Shown: positions 14,990 to 24,178, counted from the stretch's first letter. The stretch: DNA of 40,414 bases from DASSJT01 sp035691065 (GCA_035691065.1 DASSJT010000002.1:1-40414); one strand, 5' to 3'. Notes: generated by a model not told the origin, from the letters alone. Made by a program: numbers and translations.

Positions 14990-16384
14990 CTAGTGGCCCG
15001 TGAGGGCTGAGAGCAGCCACCCCAGCCGAGCGGGGCGCCCGGTCGCCGACTCCTCGCGGTCGGCGAGGCCGGCCAGCCGCAGGCCGGCGTTGACGCCCAG
15101 CCAGCGCAGCGGCTCCGGCTCCCAGGCAGGGGAGCGGTGGCCCACCCAGGGAAGCCGGGTCAGAGGAGTGTCGCGGCGCGTGACGAGGTCCGACAGGGTG
15201 CGCCCTGCGAGGTTCGTTGCGGCGACCCCGTCTCCGACATACCCTCCTGCCCAGCCGACTCCCGCCGTGGCGTCGTAGCCGACAGCCGGGTTCCAGTCGC
15301 GGGCGATGCCGAGCGGGCCGCCCCAGGCATGGCTGAACTGCACGCCGTCGAGCTGCGGCAGCAGGTCGACCAGGGCCGCACGCAGGGCCGCGAAGACCCG
15401 CTCGTCCCGGTCGAACTCGGGCCGGATCCCCGAGCCCAGGTGATACGGGGCCCCCCGCCCCCCGAACGCGATCCGGTCGTCGACGGTGCGCTGGCCGTAG
15501 ACGACCACATGACGGTGGTCGGTGAACACCTCATGGTCGCGCAGCCCGATCTGGTCCCATGCCAGGGGCGTCAGGGGCTCGGTCGCCACCATGAGCGAGT
15601 AGACCGGGGCGATGCGGCGGCGCAGGCCGGGCAGTCGAGCGGTCCACGCCTCGGTGGCCCGGATGACGTGCCGGGCCCGGACCGTCTGGCCGCCCGCCAG
15701 GACCACCCGACCCGGCGAGGCGGTCGCGACATGGCGGCCCTCGGCGATGGTGCCCCCGCGATGTCGGACGGCGGCCGCGAGGCCGTCGGCGAGCAGGCGG
15801 GGCTGGATCCGCGCACAGTTCGGGTTGAACGTGGCGCCGTGGACGCGGCTGGCGGCCAGGCGCTCCCGGGCCTGTGCCGCGCCCAGCCAGATGGTGCCGT
15901 CGCCCCACGAGGCGCCGTGTGCGGCATACGCCTGCGCGCGTAGCGCCTGCGCCTCGCTGCGGGCGACCGCGATCGTGCCCCCCTTGGCGAACCCGCAGGC
16001 GATGCCCTCCTCGGCCGCCGCGCGTCCCACCTCGTCGACGGTGTCCCGGAGCGCGGCCAGCATGGCCAGGGCGGCATCGCGCCCGTGGCCGACAGCCATG
16101 GACTCCGGGGCCACCGGCCACAGCGCCGAGACCCAGCCGCCGTTGCGCCCGCTGGCCCCGAAGCCGACGTGCTCGGCTTCGAGGACCAGGACGTCGAGGT
16201 CGGGTCGGTCCCGCAGCAGGTAGTAGGCGGTCCACAGCCCGGTGAAACCGCCGCCGACGATGCAGACGTCGACGGCGCCGGGCACGTCCACGGGTAGGGA
16301 GATCCCGTATGCCGACTCACGCGGGCTACGCCCCCGTGGACCCCCGACCGAGCGTGGGGCATCCCACCACAGGGGTTGGTTCAC
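14990..16384 (-). CDS. FAD-dependent oxidoreductase, PuuB-like (DAO family)
   Basis: A 464-residue flavin oxidoreductase of the D-amino-acid oxidase family. The FAD-binding GxGxxG is at residues 44-49 (VGGGFTGLW), followed by VLVLEAEHVGFGASGRNGGW. This Gly-rich segment is the hallmark of gamma-glutamylputrescine oxidase (PuuB)-like enzymes. The second FAD-contact block is GWAGGYVGDGVAATNLAGR near the C-terminus. By context it probably oxidises a polyamine or its derivative. The gamma-glutamylputrescine route would also need PuuA and PuuD, which are not in this window, so the true substrate is open. It follows the aminotransferase gene by seven bases and is the third gene of the lrp-aminotransferase-oxidase operon. 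Confidence 0.85.
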   Translation of the reverse strand: MNQPLWWDAPRSVGGPRGRSPRESAYGISLPVDVPGAVDVCIVGGGFTGLWTAYYLLRDRPDLDVLVLEAEHVGFGASGRNGGWVSALWPVAPESMAVGHGRDAALAMLAALRDTVDEVGRAAAEEGIACGFAKGGTIAVARSEAQALRAQAYAAHGASWGDGTIWLGAAQARERLAASRVHGATFNPNCARIQPRLLADGLAAAVRHRGGTIAEGRHVATASPGRVVLAGGQTVRARHVIRATEAWTARLPGLRRRIAPVYSLMVATEPLTPLAWDQIGLRDHEVFTDHRHVVVYGQRTVDDRIAFGGRGAPYHLGSGIRPEFDRDERVFAALRAALVDLLPQLDGVQFSHAWGGPLGIARDWNPAVGYDATAGVGWAGGYVGDGVAATNLAGRTLSDLVTRRDTPLTRLPWVGHRSPAWEPEPLRWLGVNAGLRLAGLADREESATGRPARLGWLLSALTGH

Positions 16385-16391
16385 GGACGCG

Positions 16392-17828
16392 TCAGAGGTG
16401 CTTCTCGGCGTCCTTGAGCACCGAGCGCAGCCGCGACTCGATGTCGTCGAACTCCGCCTGGCCGATGATCAGCGGCGGTGCGAGCTGGACGACGGGGTCA
16501 CCGCGGTCGTCGGCGCGGCAGTAGATGCCCGCGTCGAAGAGCGCCTTGGAGAGGTAGCCGCGCAGCAGCCGCTCGCACTCGTCGTCGTTGAAGGTCTCGC
16601 GGGTGCTCTTGTCCTTGACCAGCTCGATGCCGTAGAAGTACCCGGCGCCGCGGACGTCGCCGACGATCGGCAGGTCGAGCAGCTTCTCCAAGGTCGCCCG
16701 GAAGGCGGGTGCGTTCTGCTTGACGTGCTCGTTGAGGCCCTCGCGCTCGAAGATGTCGAGGTTGGCCATCGCGACGGCCGCCGACACCGGGTGGCCGCCG
16801 AAGGTGTAGCCGTGCGGGAAGTACGTCGTGCCCTTCTTGAACGGCTCGAACAGCCGGTCGCTCGCGATCATGGCCCCGATGGGGGAGTAGCCGGACGTCA
16901 TGCCCTTGGCGCACGTGATGATGTCGGGCACGTAGTTGAAGTCGTCGCACGCGAACATCGAGCCGATCCGCCCGAAGGCGCAGATGACCTCGTCGGAGAC
17001 GAGCAGCACGTCGTACTCGTCGCAGATCTCCCGAACCCGCTCGAAGTAGCCGGGCGGGGGCGGGAAGCAGCCGCCGGAGTTCTGGACCGGCTCGAGGAAG
17101 ACGGCTGCAACCGTGTCGGGCCCCTCGAACTCGATCGCCTCCGCGATGCGGTCCGCTGCCCAGCGGCCGAAGGCCTTCTCGTCGCCGCGCAGGTGGTCTG
17201 GCGCGCGGTAGTGGTTGGTGTTGGGCACCTTGAACGTGCCCGGGACCAGCGGCTCGAACATCTCCTTGGCAGCAGGGATGCCGGTGATCGAGAGGGCGCC
17301 CTGCGGAGTGCCGTGGTAGGCGACGTTGCGGCTGATCACCTTGTGCTTGGTGGGCTTCCCGACCAGCTTGAAGTACTGCTTGGCGAGCTTCCAGGCGGTC
17401 TCGACCGCCTCGCCCCCGCCGGTGGTGAAGAACACCCGGTTGAGGTCACCGGGCGCCCCGCCGGCGAGCCGCTCGGCGAGCTCGATGGCCCGAGGGTGGG
17501 CGTACGACCACAGGGGGAAGAAGGCGAGTTCCTTCGCCTGGCGGGCGGCGGTGTCGGCGAGCTCCTCGCGACCGTGCCCCACTTGCACGACGAAGAGGCC
17601 GGAGAGCCCGTCGATGTACTCATTGCCGCGGTCGTCCCAGATCCGGTGGCCCTCGCCCCGGGTGATGATCGGCCACGAGCCGCCGCTTCCCCCCGCGTCC
17701 TTGGGCTCGAACACCGAGTGCCTGGTGAAGTGGCCCCACAGGTGGTCGCGGGCGGCGGTGCTGAGCAGGGTGCCCTTGGGTGTGTGGGTGTCGCTTGACG
17801 GTTCGTAGATGGGAGTCGGTTCGGTCAT
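16392..17828 (-). CDS. Class III omega-aminotransferase, probably putrescine/polyamine:pyruvate
   Basis: A PLP-dependent class III aminotransferase of 478 residues. The Schiff-base Lys is Lys308 in DIITCAKGMTSGYSP, the cofactor-ring Asp is Asp279 in LLVSDEVICAFGR, and FFTTGGGEAVETAWKLAKQY forms the phosphate cup. The length and the sequence around MIASDRLFEPFKKGTTYFPHGYTF fit the SpuC-like group. These transfer the amino group of putrescine, cadaverine or spermidine to pyruvate. With 4-aminobutyraldehyde dehydrogenase encoded divergently, putrescine to 4-aminobutyraldehyde is the likely step; GABA to succinate semialdehyde is another option. Its ATG overlaps the stop of the lrp gene (ATGA, 17825-17828), so regulator and enzyme are translationally coupled. 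Confidence 0.88.
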   Translation of the reverse strand: MTEPTPIYEPSSDTHTPKGTLLSTAARDHLWGHFTRHSVFEPKDAGGSGGSWPIITRGEGHRIWDDRGNEYIDGLSGLFVVQVGHGREELADTAARQAKELAFFPLWSYAHPRAIELAERLAGGAPGDLNRVFFTTGGGEAVETAWKLAKQYFKLVGKPTKHKVISRNVAYHGTPQGALSITGIPAAKEMFEPLVPGTFKVPNTNHYRAPDHLRGDEKAFGRWAADRIAEAIEFEGPDTVAAVFLEPVQNSGGCFPPPPGYFERVREICDEYDVLLVSDEVICAFGRIGSMFACDDFNYVPDIITCAKGMTSGYSPIGAMIASDRLFEPFKKGTTYFPHGYTFGGHPVSAAVAMANLDIFEREGLNEHVKQNAPAFRATLEKLLDLPIVGDVRGAGYFYGIELVKDKSTRETFNDDECERLLRGYLSKALFDAGIYCRADDRGDPVVQLAPPLIIGQAEFDDIESRLRSVLKDAEKHL

Positions 17829-18301
17829 CGGGTACCCCAGTTGTAGTGCTGCTTGTTGAGTTTCAGGTAGACGAACGTCTCGGTGGTCTGGACCCCCTGG
17901 AGGGGTCGGATGCGGCGGGTGAGCATCTCCAGCAGCTGCTCGTCGTCCTCGCAGACCACCTCGGCCAGCAGGTCGAAGCTTCCCGCCGTGGTGACCACGT
18001 AGGAGACCTCGGGCATCGCGGTCAGGGCCTCGGCCACGGCCGTGAGGTCGCCGTCGACGCGGATGCCGATCATCGCCTGCCGGCGGAAGCCCACCTGCAG
18101 CGGGTCGGTCACGGCGACGATCTGCATGACCTCGGCGTCGATGAGGCGCTGCACCCGCTGTCGCACCGCGGCCTCGGAGAGGCCCACGGCCTTGGCGATG
18201 GTGGCGTAGGACTGGCGCCCGTCGTTCTGCAGGTGCTCGATGATCGCCTTGGAGACGTCGTCGAGTCGCACCTCGCTTCCCGCGTTGCCGGTCCTGGACA
18301 C
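17825..18301 (-). CDS. Lrp/AsnC-family transcriptional regulator
   Basis: A 158-residue regulator of the Lrp/AsnC (feast/famine) family. The N-terminal helix-turn-helix is at about residues 31-54 (SYATIAKAVGLSEAAVRQRVQRLI). The C-terminal RAM domain, which binds small effectors, includes IGIRVDGDLTAVAEALTAMPEVSYVVTTAG. The frame is open much further upstream, but family similarity begins near GTG 18301, and CACGAT lies six bases before it, so I chose that start; ATG 18367 is an alternative. It is the first gene of the minus-strand polyamine operon and lies back-to-back with patD. It probably senses an amino acid or polyamine and controls both directions; that is inference from position. Confidence 0.9.
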   Translation of the reverse strand: MSRTGNAGSEVRLDDVSKAIIEHLQNDGRQSYATIAKAVGLSEAAVRQRVQRLIDAEVMQIVAVTDPLQVGFRRQAMIGIRVDGDLTAVAEALTAMPEVSYVVTTAGSFDLLAEVVCEDDEQLLEMLTRRIRPLQGVQTTETFVYLKLNKQHYNWGTR

Positions 18302-18380
18302 GGGGCCATCGTGGCGGCTAAGTCGACACTGCGCAAGTCCCTTATCGACGAAATCCGTAGGAGACATCGGGTTTGCATGA

Positions 18381-18438
18381 CGGTTTCGACAGAAAAGGCC
18401 ATCAGATCTGTTGAAATCGACGCTCACGGGTCTACAGT
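18381..18438 (+). promoter_or_regulatory. Divergent control region: inverted repeat overlapping a promoter
   Basis: The arms CGGTTTCGACAG (18381-18392) and CTGTTGAAATCG (18408-18419) form an inverted repeat matching at 10 of 12 positions around a 15-base spacer. The right arm contains TTGAAA (18411-18416), which with TACAGT (18433-18438, 16-base spacing) makes a plausible plus-strand promoter for patD. This is the most AT-rich part of the 238-base gap between the Lrp-type gene and patD. It is the natural candidate for the regulator's operator. Confidence 0.55.
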
Positions 18439-18539
18439 GCGTCGCATACGGATTCCGAAGCCGGGTCGGGGCATGTCCCGGGCCGGCACCGCTCGACCCT
18501 CGGCCGACCCACGGCCTGACCCATCCCTGGAGACGCAAC

Positions 18540-19985
18540 GTGAGCAGTCCCCGCGCCCTGCGCAACTTCATCAACGGCGAGTACGTCGACGCCCGGAGCG
18601 AGTCGACCTCGGACATCGTCAACCCGGCCACGGGTGCCGTGGTGGCCACCGCTCCGATCAGCTCCCAGGCCGATGTCGACGCGGCCTACGACGCTGCTGC
18701 CCGCGCTTTCGAGGGCGAGTGGGGCCAGACCACGCCGAGCGAGCGGCAGAAGGCCCTTCTTGGCTTCGCCGACGCCATCGAGAAACGGGCCGACGAGCTC
18801 GTGCGCCTCGAGGCGCAGAACACCGGCAAGCCCCACGCGCTGACCGCCAGCGAAGAGATCCCGCCCATGGTGGACCAGATCCGGTTCTTCGCCGGGGCCG
18901 CCCGGGTTCTCGAGGGCCGCGCGGCTGCCGAGTACATGAAGGGCCACACCTCGTGGATCCGGCGCGAGCCGATCGGTGTCGTCGGGCAGGTCACGCCGTG
19001 GAACTACCCGATGATGATGGCGGTCTGGAAGATCGCACCGGCCCTGGCGGCCGGCAACACCGTCGTGCTCAAGCCGTCGGACACCACCCCCGAGACGACC
19101 CTGCTCATGGCCGAGATCGCGGGCGAGTTCCTGCCTCCCGGCACCTTCAACGTCATCACCGGTGACCGCGGCACCGGGCGGGCCGTCGTCGAGCACAAGA
19201 CCCCAGCCCTCGTGGCGATCACCGGCTCCGTGCGGGCGGGCATGCAGGTCGCCGAGAGCGCGGCCAGGGACCTCAAGCGCGTCCACCTCGAGCTGGGCGG
19301 CAAGGCACCGGTAGTGGTCTTCGACGACGCCGACATCGAGACTGCGGTCGAGGGGATCGCCGTCGCGGGCTACTTCAACGCCGGGCAGGACTGTACGGCG
19401 GCGACGCGCGTGCTCGCCGCGCCGCGGATCCACGACGACTTCGTGGCCGCGCTGGGCGAGTACGCCAAGACCAGCGCCAAGGTGGGCATGCCCGAGGACG
19501 AGGACGCCCTCCTCGGACCGGTCAACAACCCGGCCCAGCTCGAGCGCGTCACCGGCTTCCTGGAGCGGCTCCCCGAGCATGCCGCCGTGGCCGCCGGTGG
19601 GTCCCGCCTGGACATGGGCGGCGGCTTCTTCCTGGAGCCGACCGTGGTTCACGGCCTGCGCCAGGAGGACGAGGCCATCCAGAACGAGATCTTCGGCCCG
19701 GTCATCACGGTCCAGCAGTTCACCGACGAGGACGAAGCGGTCCGATGGGCCAACGGCGTCGAGTACGGCCTCGCCTCCAGCGTGTGGACCACGGACTTCG
19801 GCCGCGCGATGCGCATGTCGAAGCGCCTCGACTTCGGGTGCGTGTGGATCAACACCCACATCCCGATCGTCGCCGAGATGCCCCACGGCGGCTTCAAGAA
19901 GTCCGGCTACGGCAAGGACCTGTCGATGTACGGCTTCGAGGACTACACACGGATCAAGCACATCATGGCCAACATCGAGAGCTGA
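18540..19985 (+). CDS. patD: 4-aminobutyraldehyde dehydrogenase
   Basis: NAD-dependent aldehyde dehydrogenase of 481 residues, best matched to gamma-aminobutyraldehyde dehydrogenase, which turns 4-aminobutanal from putrescine into GABA. Catalytic Cys285 is in FNAGQDCTAATRV, Glu251 in HLELGGKAPV and Asn155 in TPWNYPM. The C-terminus GFKKSGYGKDLSMYGFEDYT is characteristic of this subgroup, as is the polyamine context. The GTG at 18540 was chosen because GGAGA at 18529-18533 lies six bases upstream and family similarity begins at SPRALRNFINGEYV. It is the first gene of the plus-strand side of the island, facing the Lrp-type regulator across the shared control region; the PotDABC genes follow after 116 bases. 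Confidence 0.9.
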   Translation: MSSPRALRNFINGEYVDARSESTSDIVNPATGAVVATAPISSQADVDAAYDAAARAFEGEWGQTTPSERQKALLGFADAIEKRADELVRLEAQNTGKPHALTASEEIPPMVDQIRFFAGAARVLEGRAAAEYMKGHTSWIRREPIGVVGQVTPWNYPMMMAVWKIAPALAAGNTVVLKPSDTTPETTLLMAEIAGEFLPPGTFNVITGDRGTGRAVVEHKTPALVAITGSVRAGMQVAESAARDLKRVHLELGGKAPVVVFDDADIETAVEGIAVAGYFNAGQDCTAATRVLAAPRIHDDFVAALGEYAKTSAKVGMPEDEDALLGPVNNPAQLERVTGFLERLPEHAAVAAGGSRLDMGGGFFLEPTVVHGLRQEDEAIQNEIFGPVITVQQFTDEDEAVRWANGVEYGLASSVWTTDFGRAMRMSKRLDFGCVWINTHIPIVAEMPHGGFKKSGYGKDLSMYGFEDYTRIKHIMANIES

Positions 19986-20101
19986 CGAGGCTGCGCGACC
20001 GGTAACGATCGTCCCAAGATGCACCCCGTCGTGAGGCTGTGAGGCAGCCCACGGCATACCCTCTGATCCTCAACAAACCTAGCCCCCGGAGGACGCTTTC
20101 C

Positions 20102-21349
20102 ATGGCCGACAAGTCGACCGACTCCACCCCTGACCTCTCCTCGCTCGCTTTCCGGGCCGCCCTGGCCCGCGGGCTCGTCAGCCGCCGCTCGTTCGTGGTA
20201 GGCGCAGCCGGCCTCGGGGCCGCGGCTGCCCTCGCGGCGTGTGGCAGCGAGGGCACGAACAAGAGCGGCGGCTCGGGCACCTCCACGCCCACCGCCAAGG
20301 CGGCCCAGGACCTGTCCGACACCGAAAAGGTGGTCAACTGGTCCAACTGGCCCGAGTACATCGACGTCAACGACAAGACCCAGGCCCGCCCGTCGCTCGA
20401 CGCCTTCAAGAAGAAGACCGGCATCAAGGTCAACTACACCGAGGACTACAACGACAACGACGAGTTCTACGCCAAGGTGCGGCCGCTGCTGGCGGCCGGT
20501 CAGGACACCGGTCGCGACGTGTGGTGCAGCACGGACTGGATGGTCGCCCGCCTGATCCGCCAGGGCTACGTGCAGAAGCTCAACCTCTCCAACATCCCCA
20601 ACCACGGCAACGTCGAAGACTCGCTCATGAACGTCGAGTTCGACAAGGGCCGCCTCTACTCGCTGCCGTGGCAGTCGGGCTTCGCCGGGATCGCCTACAA
20701 CCCCAAGGCCACTGGCGGCAAGAAGGTCGAGAGCGTCGACCAGCTGCTCACCGACTCGGCACTCAAGGGCAAGGTCACGCTGCTCACCGAGATGCGCGAC
20801 ACGGTCGGCCTGGTGATGCTCGCGATGGGCAAGAAGCTCGAGAGCTTCACCGACGCCGACTTCGACGCCGCGATCGCCGAGCTCAAGAAGGCCAAGGAAG
20901 CCGGACAGATCAAGGGCTTCACCGGCAACGAGTACACCAAGCCGCTGGCCGCCGGCGACACCGCCGCCTGCTTCGCCTGGACCGGTGACGTCGTCCAGCT
21001 CCAGGCCGACAACCCGTCGCTCGGCTACACGCTGCCCGAGACCGGCTGCACGCTGTGGTCGGACAACTTCGTGATCCCGGCCCTGGCCAAGCACAAGAAG
21101 AACGCCGAGATCCTGATCAACTACTACTACGACCCAGCCGTGATGGCGGACGTCGTCGACTACGTCAACTACATCTCGCCGGTGAAGGGCACCAAGGACA
21201 TCCTCCTCAAGGCCGACCCCGACGTGGCGAAGAACCCGCTGATCATCCCCGACGCCGCCACGCTGCAGCGGGCGCACGTGTTCCGCGGACTGTCCTCTGC
21301 CGAGGAGACGAAGTACAACGCCGCCTTCGCTGAGCTGACGGCCGGGTGA
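20102..21349 (+). CDS. potD: Spermidine/putrescine ABC transporter substrate-binding lipoprotein
   Basis: The extracellular polyamine-binding protein of a Pot-type importer, 415 residues. The N-terminus has a twin-arginine motif, SRRSFVVG (Arg28-Arg29), and a lipobox ending at Cys47 (ALAAC), so it should be exported folded by Tat and then lipidated. The mature part opens with VVNWSNWPEYIDV, the typical PotD beginning, and contains WCSTDWMVARL, LYSLPWQSGFAGIAYN and ACFAWTGDVVQL. The ATG at 20102 has GGAGGA at 20088-20093, eight bases upstream. A CGGCATAC octamer lies at 20052, overlapping TACCCT (20057-20062), a possible -10. It is followed by potA after a single base. Confidence 0.93.
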   Translation: MADKSTDSTPDLSSLAFRAALARGLVSRRSFVVGAAGLGAAAALAACGSEGTNKSGGSGTSTPTAKAAQDLSDTEKVVNWSNWPEYIDVNDKTQARPSLDAFKKKTGIKVNYTEDYNDNDEFYAKVRPLLAAGQDTGRDVWCSTDWMVARLIRQGYVQKLNLSNIPNHGNVEDSLMNVEFDKGRLYSLPWQSGFAGIAYNPKATGGKKVESVDQLLTDSALKGKVTLLTEMRDTVGLVMLAMGKKLESFTDADFDAAIAELKKAKEAGQIKGFTGNEYTKPLAAGDTAACFAWTGDVVQLQADNPSLGYTLPETGCTLWSDNFVIPALAKHKKNAEILINYYYDPAVMADVVDYVNYISPVKGTKDILLKADPDVAKNPLIIPDAATLQRAHVFRGLSSAEETKYNAAFAELTAG

Positions 21350-21350
21350 G

Positions 21351-22463
21351 ATGGCGGCACAGCAGTCCGGTGACCTGAGGCTCGTCGGGGTCAGCAAGAA
21401 GTTCGACTCCTTCACCGCCGTCCAGCCCCTGGACCTCGAGGTGCCCGCAGGACGCTTCTTCGCGCTCCTCGGGCCCTCGGGGTGCGGCAAGACCACGACC
21501 CTGCGCATGGTTGCCGGGCTGGAGGAGCCGACGACGGGGCAGATCCTGATCGGCGACCGTGACATCACGGCGACGAAGGCCTACAAGCGAAACGTCAACA
21601 CGGTCTTCCAGTCCTACGCACTCTTCCCGCACATGACGGTGCTCGACAACGTCACGTTCGGGCTGAAGCGCAAGGGCGACCGTGACGCCGTGCGGAAGGC
21701 CAAGGAGGCGCTGGAGCTGGTGCAGCTCGGGGGGCTGGGCAACAAGAAGCCGGCCCAGCTCTCCGGCGGCATGCAGCAGCGCGTCGCGCTGGCCCGAGCG
21801 CTGGTCAACCGGCCTGATGTGCTCCTGCTCGACGAGCCGCTCGGTGCGCTCGACCTCAAGCTGCGCCGCCAGATGCAGATCGAGCTCAAGCGAATCCAGT
21901 CCGAGGTCGGGCTCACGTTCATCCACGTGACGCACGACCAGGAGGAGGCCATGACCATGGCCGACTCGATCGCGGTGATGAACGCCGGCCGCATCGAGCA
22001 GCTGGGCGACCCGGCGACGCTCTACGAGAAGCCGGTGTCGACCTTCGTCGCCAACTTCCTCGGACAGTCGAACCTCCTGCGCGCTTCCGTCGACGGCACA
22101 CCGGCGAACGGCACGGTGAAGGTGACCTCGCACGGCCACCACCTGGAGGCCGATGCGAGCCATCTTCCGCCGGGAGCCACCGAGGTGTGGCTGGGCGTGC
22201 GGCCGGAGAAGCTCCAGCTGGGCGAGAGCGGTGGCCCGAACTGCCTCAAGGGAATGGTCACCGACGCATCCTTCACCGGGGTGGCGACGCAGTACCTCAT
22301 CCGTATGCCGTGGGACCAGGAGATCACGCTGGTCCAGCAGAACGACGGCAGCGCCCGCGCGCGGGTGGGTGAGCAGGTGACGGTGTCGTGGTCGAGCGTC
22401 CACGGCTTCGTCCTCGACGCGGACGAGCCTGCCGAGGCCGGCCTGGGCGGTGAGGATGGCTGA
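21351..22463 (+). CDS. potA: Polyamine ABC transporter ATP-binding protein
   Basis: The ATPase of the polyamine importer, 370 residues. Walker A is GPSGCGKTT (residues 41-49), the Q-loop is in VFQSYALFPHMTV, the signature is LSGGMQQRVALARAL, Walker B is VLLLDEPLGALD and the switch His is in VTHDQEEAMTM. A C-terminal TOBE-type regulatory domain of about 120 residues includes WLGVRPEKLQL. Sequence alone cannot separate the PotA, YdcT or FbpC lines, but the partners are PotB, PotC and PotD proteins. It starts one base after the potD stop and its end overlaps the start of potB. Confidence 0.94.
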   Translation: MAAQQSGDLRLVGVSKKFDSFTAVQPLDLEVPAGRFFALLGPSGCGKTTTLRMVAGLEEPTTGQILIGDRDITATKAYKRNVNTVFQSYALFPHMTVLDNVTFGLKRKGDRDAVRKAKEALELVQLGGLGNKKPAQLSGGMQQRVALARALVNRPDVLLLDEPLGALDLKLRRQMQIELKRIQSEVGLTFIHVTHDQEEAMTMADSIAVMNAGRIEQLGDPATLYEKPVSTFVANFLGQSNLLRASVDGTPANGTVKVTSHGHHLEADASHLPPGATEVWLGVRPEKLQLGESGGPNCLKGMVTDASFTGVATQYLIRMPWDQEITLVQQNDGSARARVGEQVTVSWSSVHGFVLDADEPAEAGLGGEDG

Positions 22464-23376
22464 GGTCGCAGCCGCCATCCCCGGCACGGGGCACGAGCTG
22501 CCGCCCCGGCGGCCGGGACGCAACTGGACGCCCTACCTGCTCCTCCTGCCCGGCATGCTCTGGCTCGTCGTGTTCTTCGTCGTGCCCATGGTCACGCTGG
22601 CATCGCAGTCGCTCCAGACCGGCGACGTCGACAACGGCTATGCCCTCACCTGGAACTTCTCGATCTACGCCGACGCCCTGAGTGGCTACTGGCCGCAGCT
22701 GTTCCGGTCGATCGGCTATGCCGCAAGTGCCACGGGGCTGACGCTGCTCCTGGGCTACCCGCTCGCCTACTACATCGCCACGCGCAAAGGCATGGCGAAG
22801 AACGTCCTGCTGGTGCTGGTCATCGCGCCGTTCTTCACCAGCTTCCTGATCCGCACGCTGGCGTGGCAGACGATCCTGGCCGACCGCTACCCGGTGGCGA
22901 CGTTCGCCCGGTGGATCCACTTCACCGACTTCCTGCAGTTCGTGGGCCTGACCGAGAACCCCTCCCTCCTGTCGAGCAAGTTCTCGGTGATCTGTGGCCT
23001 CACCTACAACTTCCTGCCGTTCATGGTGCTGCCGCTGTACGCGTCGCTGGAGCGCCTCGACATCAGGCTGGTCGAGGCGGCGCGCGACCTCTACGCCACC
23101 CCCCGGCAGACGTTCCGCTACATCATCTGGCCGCTGTCACTGCCAGGGGTCGTCGCGGGAACCCTCCTGACGTTCATCCCTGCAGCCGGCGACTTCATCA
23201 ACTCCAAGCTGCTGGGCAACACCCGCACGGTGATGATCGGGCAGGTCATCGACGCGCAGTTCCTCCGCGTGCTCAACTATCCGCTGGCGGCAGCGCTCTC
23301 GTTCGCCCTGCTCGTGCTGATCCTGGTGCTCGTGACGGCCTATGTGCGCAAGGCCGGCACCGAGGAGCTGGTCTGA
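22456..23376 (+). CDS. potB: Polyamine ABC transporter permease (PotB type)
   Basis: An inner-membrane permease of the importer, about 306 residues with six hydrophobic segments starting at WTPYLLLLPGMLWLVVFFVV. The cytoplasmic EAA loop, which docks on the ATPase, reads EAARDLYATPRQTFRYIIWPLSLPG. The segment VIAPFFTSFLIRTLAWQTIL is typical of PotB. I used ATG 22456, giving an eight-base overlap with potA and the GGTGAGG before it; GTG 22450 is also in frame. potC begins directly after the stop. Confidence 0.93.
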   Translation: MAEVAAAIPGTGHELPPRRPGRNWTPYLLLLPGMLWLVVFFVVPMVTLASQSLQTGDVDNGYALTWNFSIYADALSGYWPQLFRSIGYAASATGLTLLLGYPLAYYIATRKGMAKNVLLVLVIAPFFTSFLIRTLAWQTILADRYPVATFARWIHFTDFLQFVGLTENPSLLSSKFSVICGLTYNFLPFMVLPLYASLERLDIRLVEAARDLYATPRQTFRYIIWPLSLPGVVAGTLLTFIPAAGDFINSKLLGNTRTVMIGQVIDAQFLRVLNYPLAAALSFALLVLILVLVTAYVRKAGTEELV

Positions 23377-23377
23377 C

Positions 23378-24178
23378 ATGGTGCTGGTCTCCTGGTTGCG
23401 CCGTCACCTGCTCACCTTTGCGGCCATGGCAGTCCTGGCGATCCTGCTGGTGCCCAACCTCGTCGTCGCCCTGTTCTCGTTCAACAAGCCGAACGGCCGC
23501 TACAACTACGAGTGGGTCCGTCCGTCGGCGGACGCCTGGATCCACCCCTGCGGCACCCCCGGCATCTGCGACTCCCTCGGGCTGAGCCTGCGGATCGGCA
23601 TCATCGCCTCGCTCACCGCCACGGTCCTGGGGACCATGGTCGCGTTCGCCCTCGGCCGCCACCGGTTCCGCGGACGCGCGGCCACCAACCTGCTGATCTT
23701 CATGCCCATGGCCACGCCGGAGGTCGTGATGGGCTCGAGCCTGCTCACGCTCTTCGTCGCGATGGGCCTGCCCGCGGGCACCGAAGCCATCCTCATCGCC
23801 CACATCATGTTCTGCCTGTCCTTCGTGGTCGTCGCGGTCAAGGCACGGGTCAGCGCGCTCGACCCGGCGCTGGAGGAGGCGGCCGCAGACCTCGGGGCGA
23901 GCCCGGTGACCACCTTCGTCAAGATCACCCTGCCCCTGGCCGCCCCGGGGATCGCCGCGGGCGCGCTCCTGGCGTTCTCGCTCAGCTTCGACGACTACAT
24001 CATCACCAACTTCAACGCGAGCCCGAGCTCGGTGACGTTCCCGATGTTCGTCTGGGGAGCGGCACAGCGGGGAACACCAGTCCAGATCAACGTGATCGGG
24101 ACCGTCATGTTCATCGTCTCGGTGTCCATCGTCCTGATCGCCCAGCTGGTCTCGGCGCGCCGGACACGAAAGGCATAG
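23378..24178 (+). CDS. potC: Polyamine ABC transporter permease (PotC type)
   Basis: The second permease of the importer, 266 residues with six hydrophobic segments. The N-terminal part VVALFSFNKPNGRYNYEW and the segment LLAFSLSFDDYIITNFNAS are typical of PotC. The EAA loop is LEEAAADLGASPVTTFVKITLPLAAPG. The ATG at 23378 lies one base after the potB stop, so translation is coupled. The next gene, a saccharopine-dehydrogenase-like enzyme, starts five bases after the potC stop, which ties that enzyme to polyamine uptake. Confidence 0.93.
   Translation: MVLVSWLRRHLLTFAAMAVLAILLVPNLVVALFSFNKPNGRYNYEWVRPSADAWIHPCGTPGICDSLGLSLRIGIIASLTATVLGTMVAFALGRHRFRGRAATNLLIFMPMATPEVVMGSSLLTLFVAMGLPAGTEAILIAHIMFCLSFVVVAVKARVSALDPALEEAAADLGASPVTTFVKITLPLAAPGIAAGALLAFSLSFDDYIITNFNASPSSVTFPMFVWGAAQRGTPVQINVIGTVMFIVSVSIVLIAQLVSARRTRKA

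Noticed and set aside
16242..17798. A 518-codon open frame on the plus strand
   Set aside because: It is antisense to the aminotransferase, which has all catalytic residues. The translation is low-complexity and has no recognisable domain.
18302..18649. An N-terminal extension of the Lrp-type regulator, open to 18649
   Set aside because: The extra residues show no family similarity and would run through the divergent promoter and into patD. GTG 18301 gives the normal length.
19986..20101. Riboswitch or attenuator before potD
   Set aside because: Only a 5-base GGCTG/CAGCC stem is visible in this 116-base gap, and it has no known aptamer pattern.
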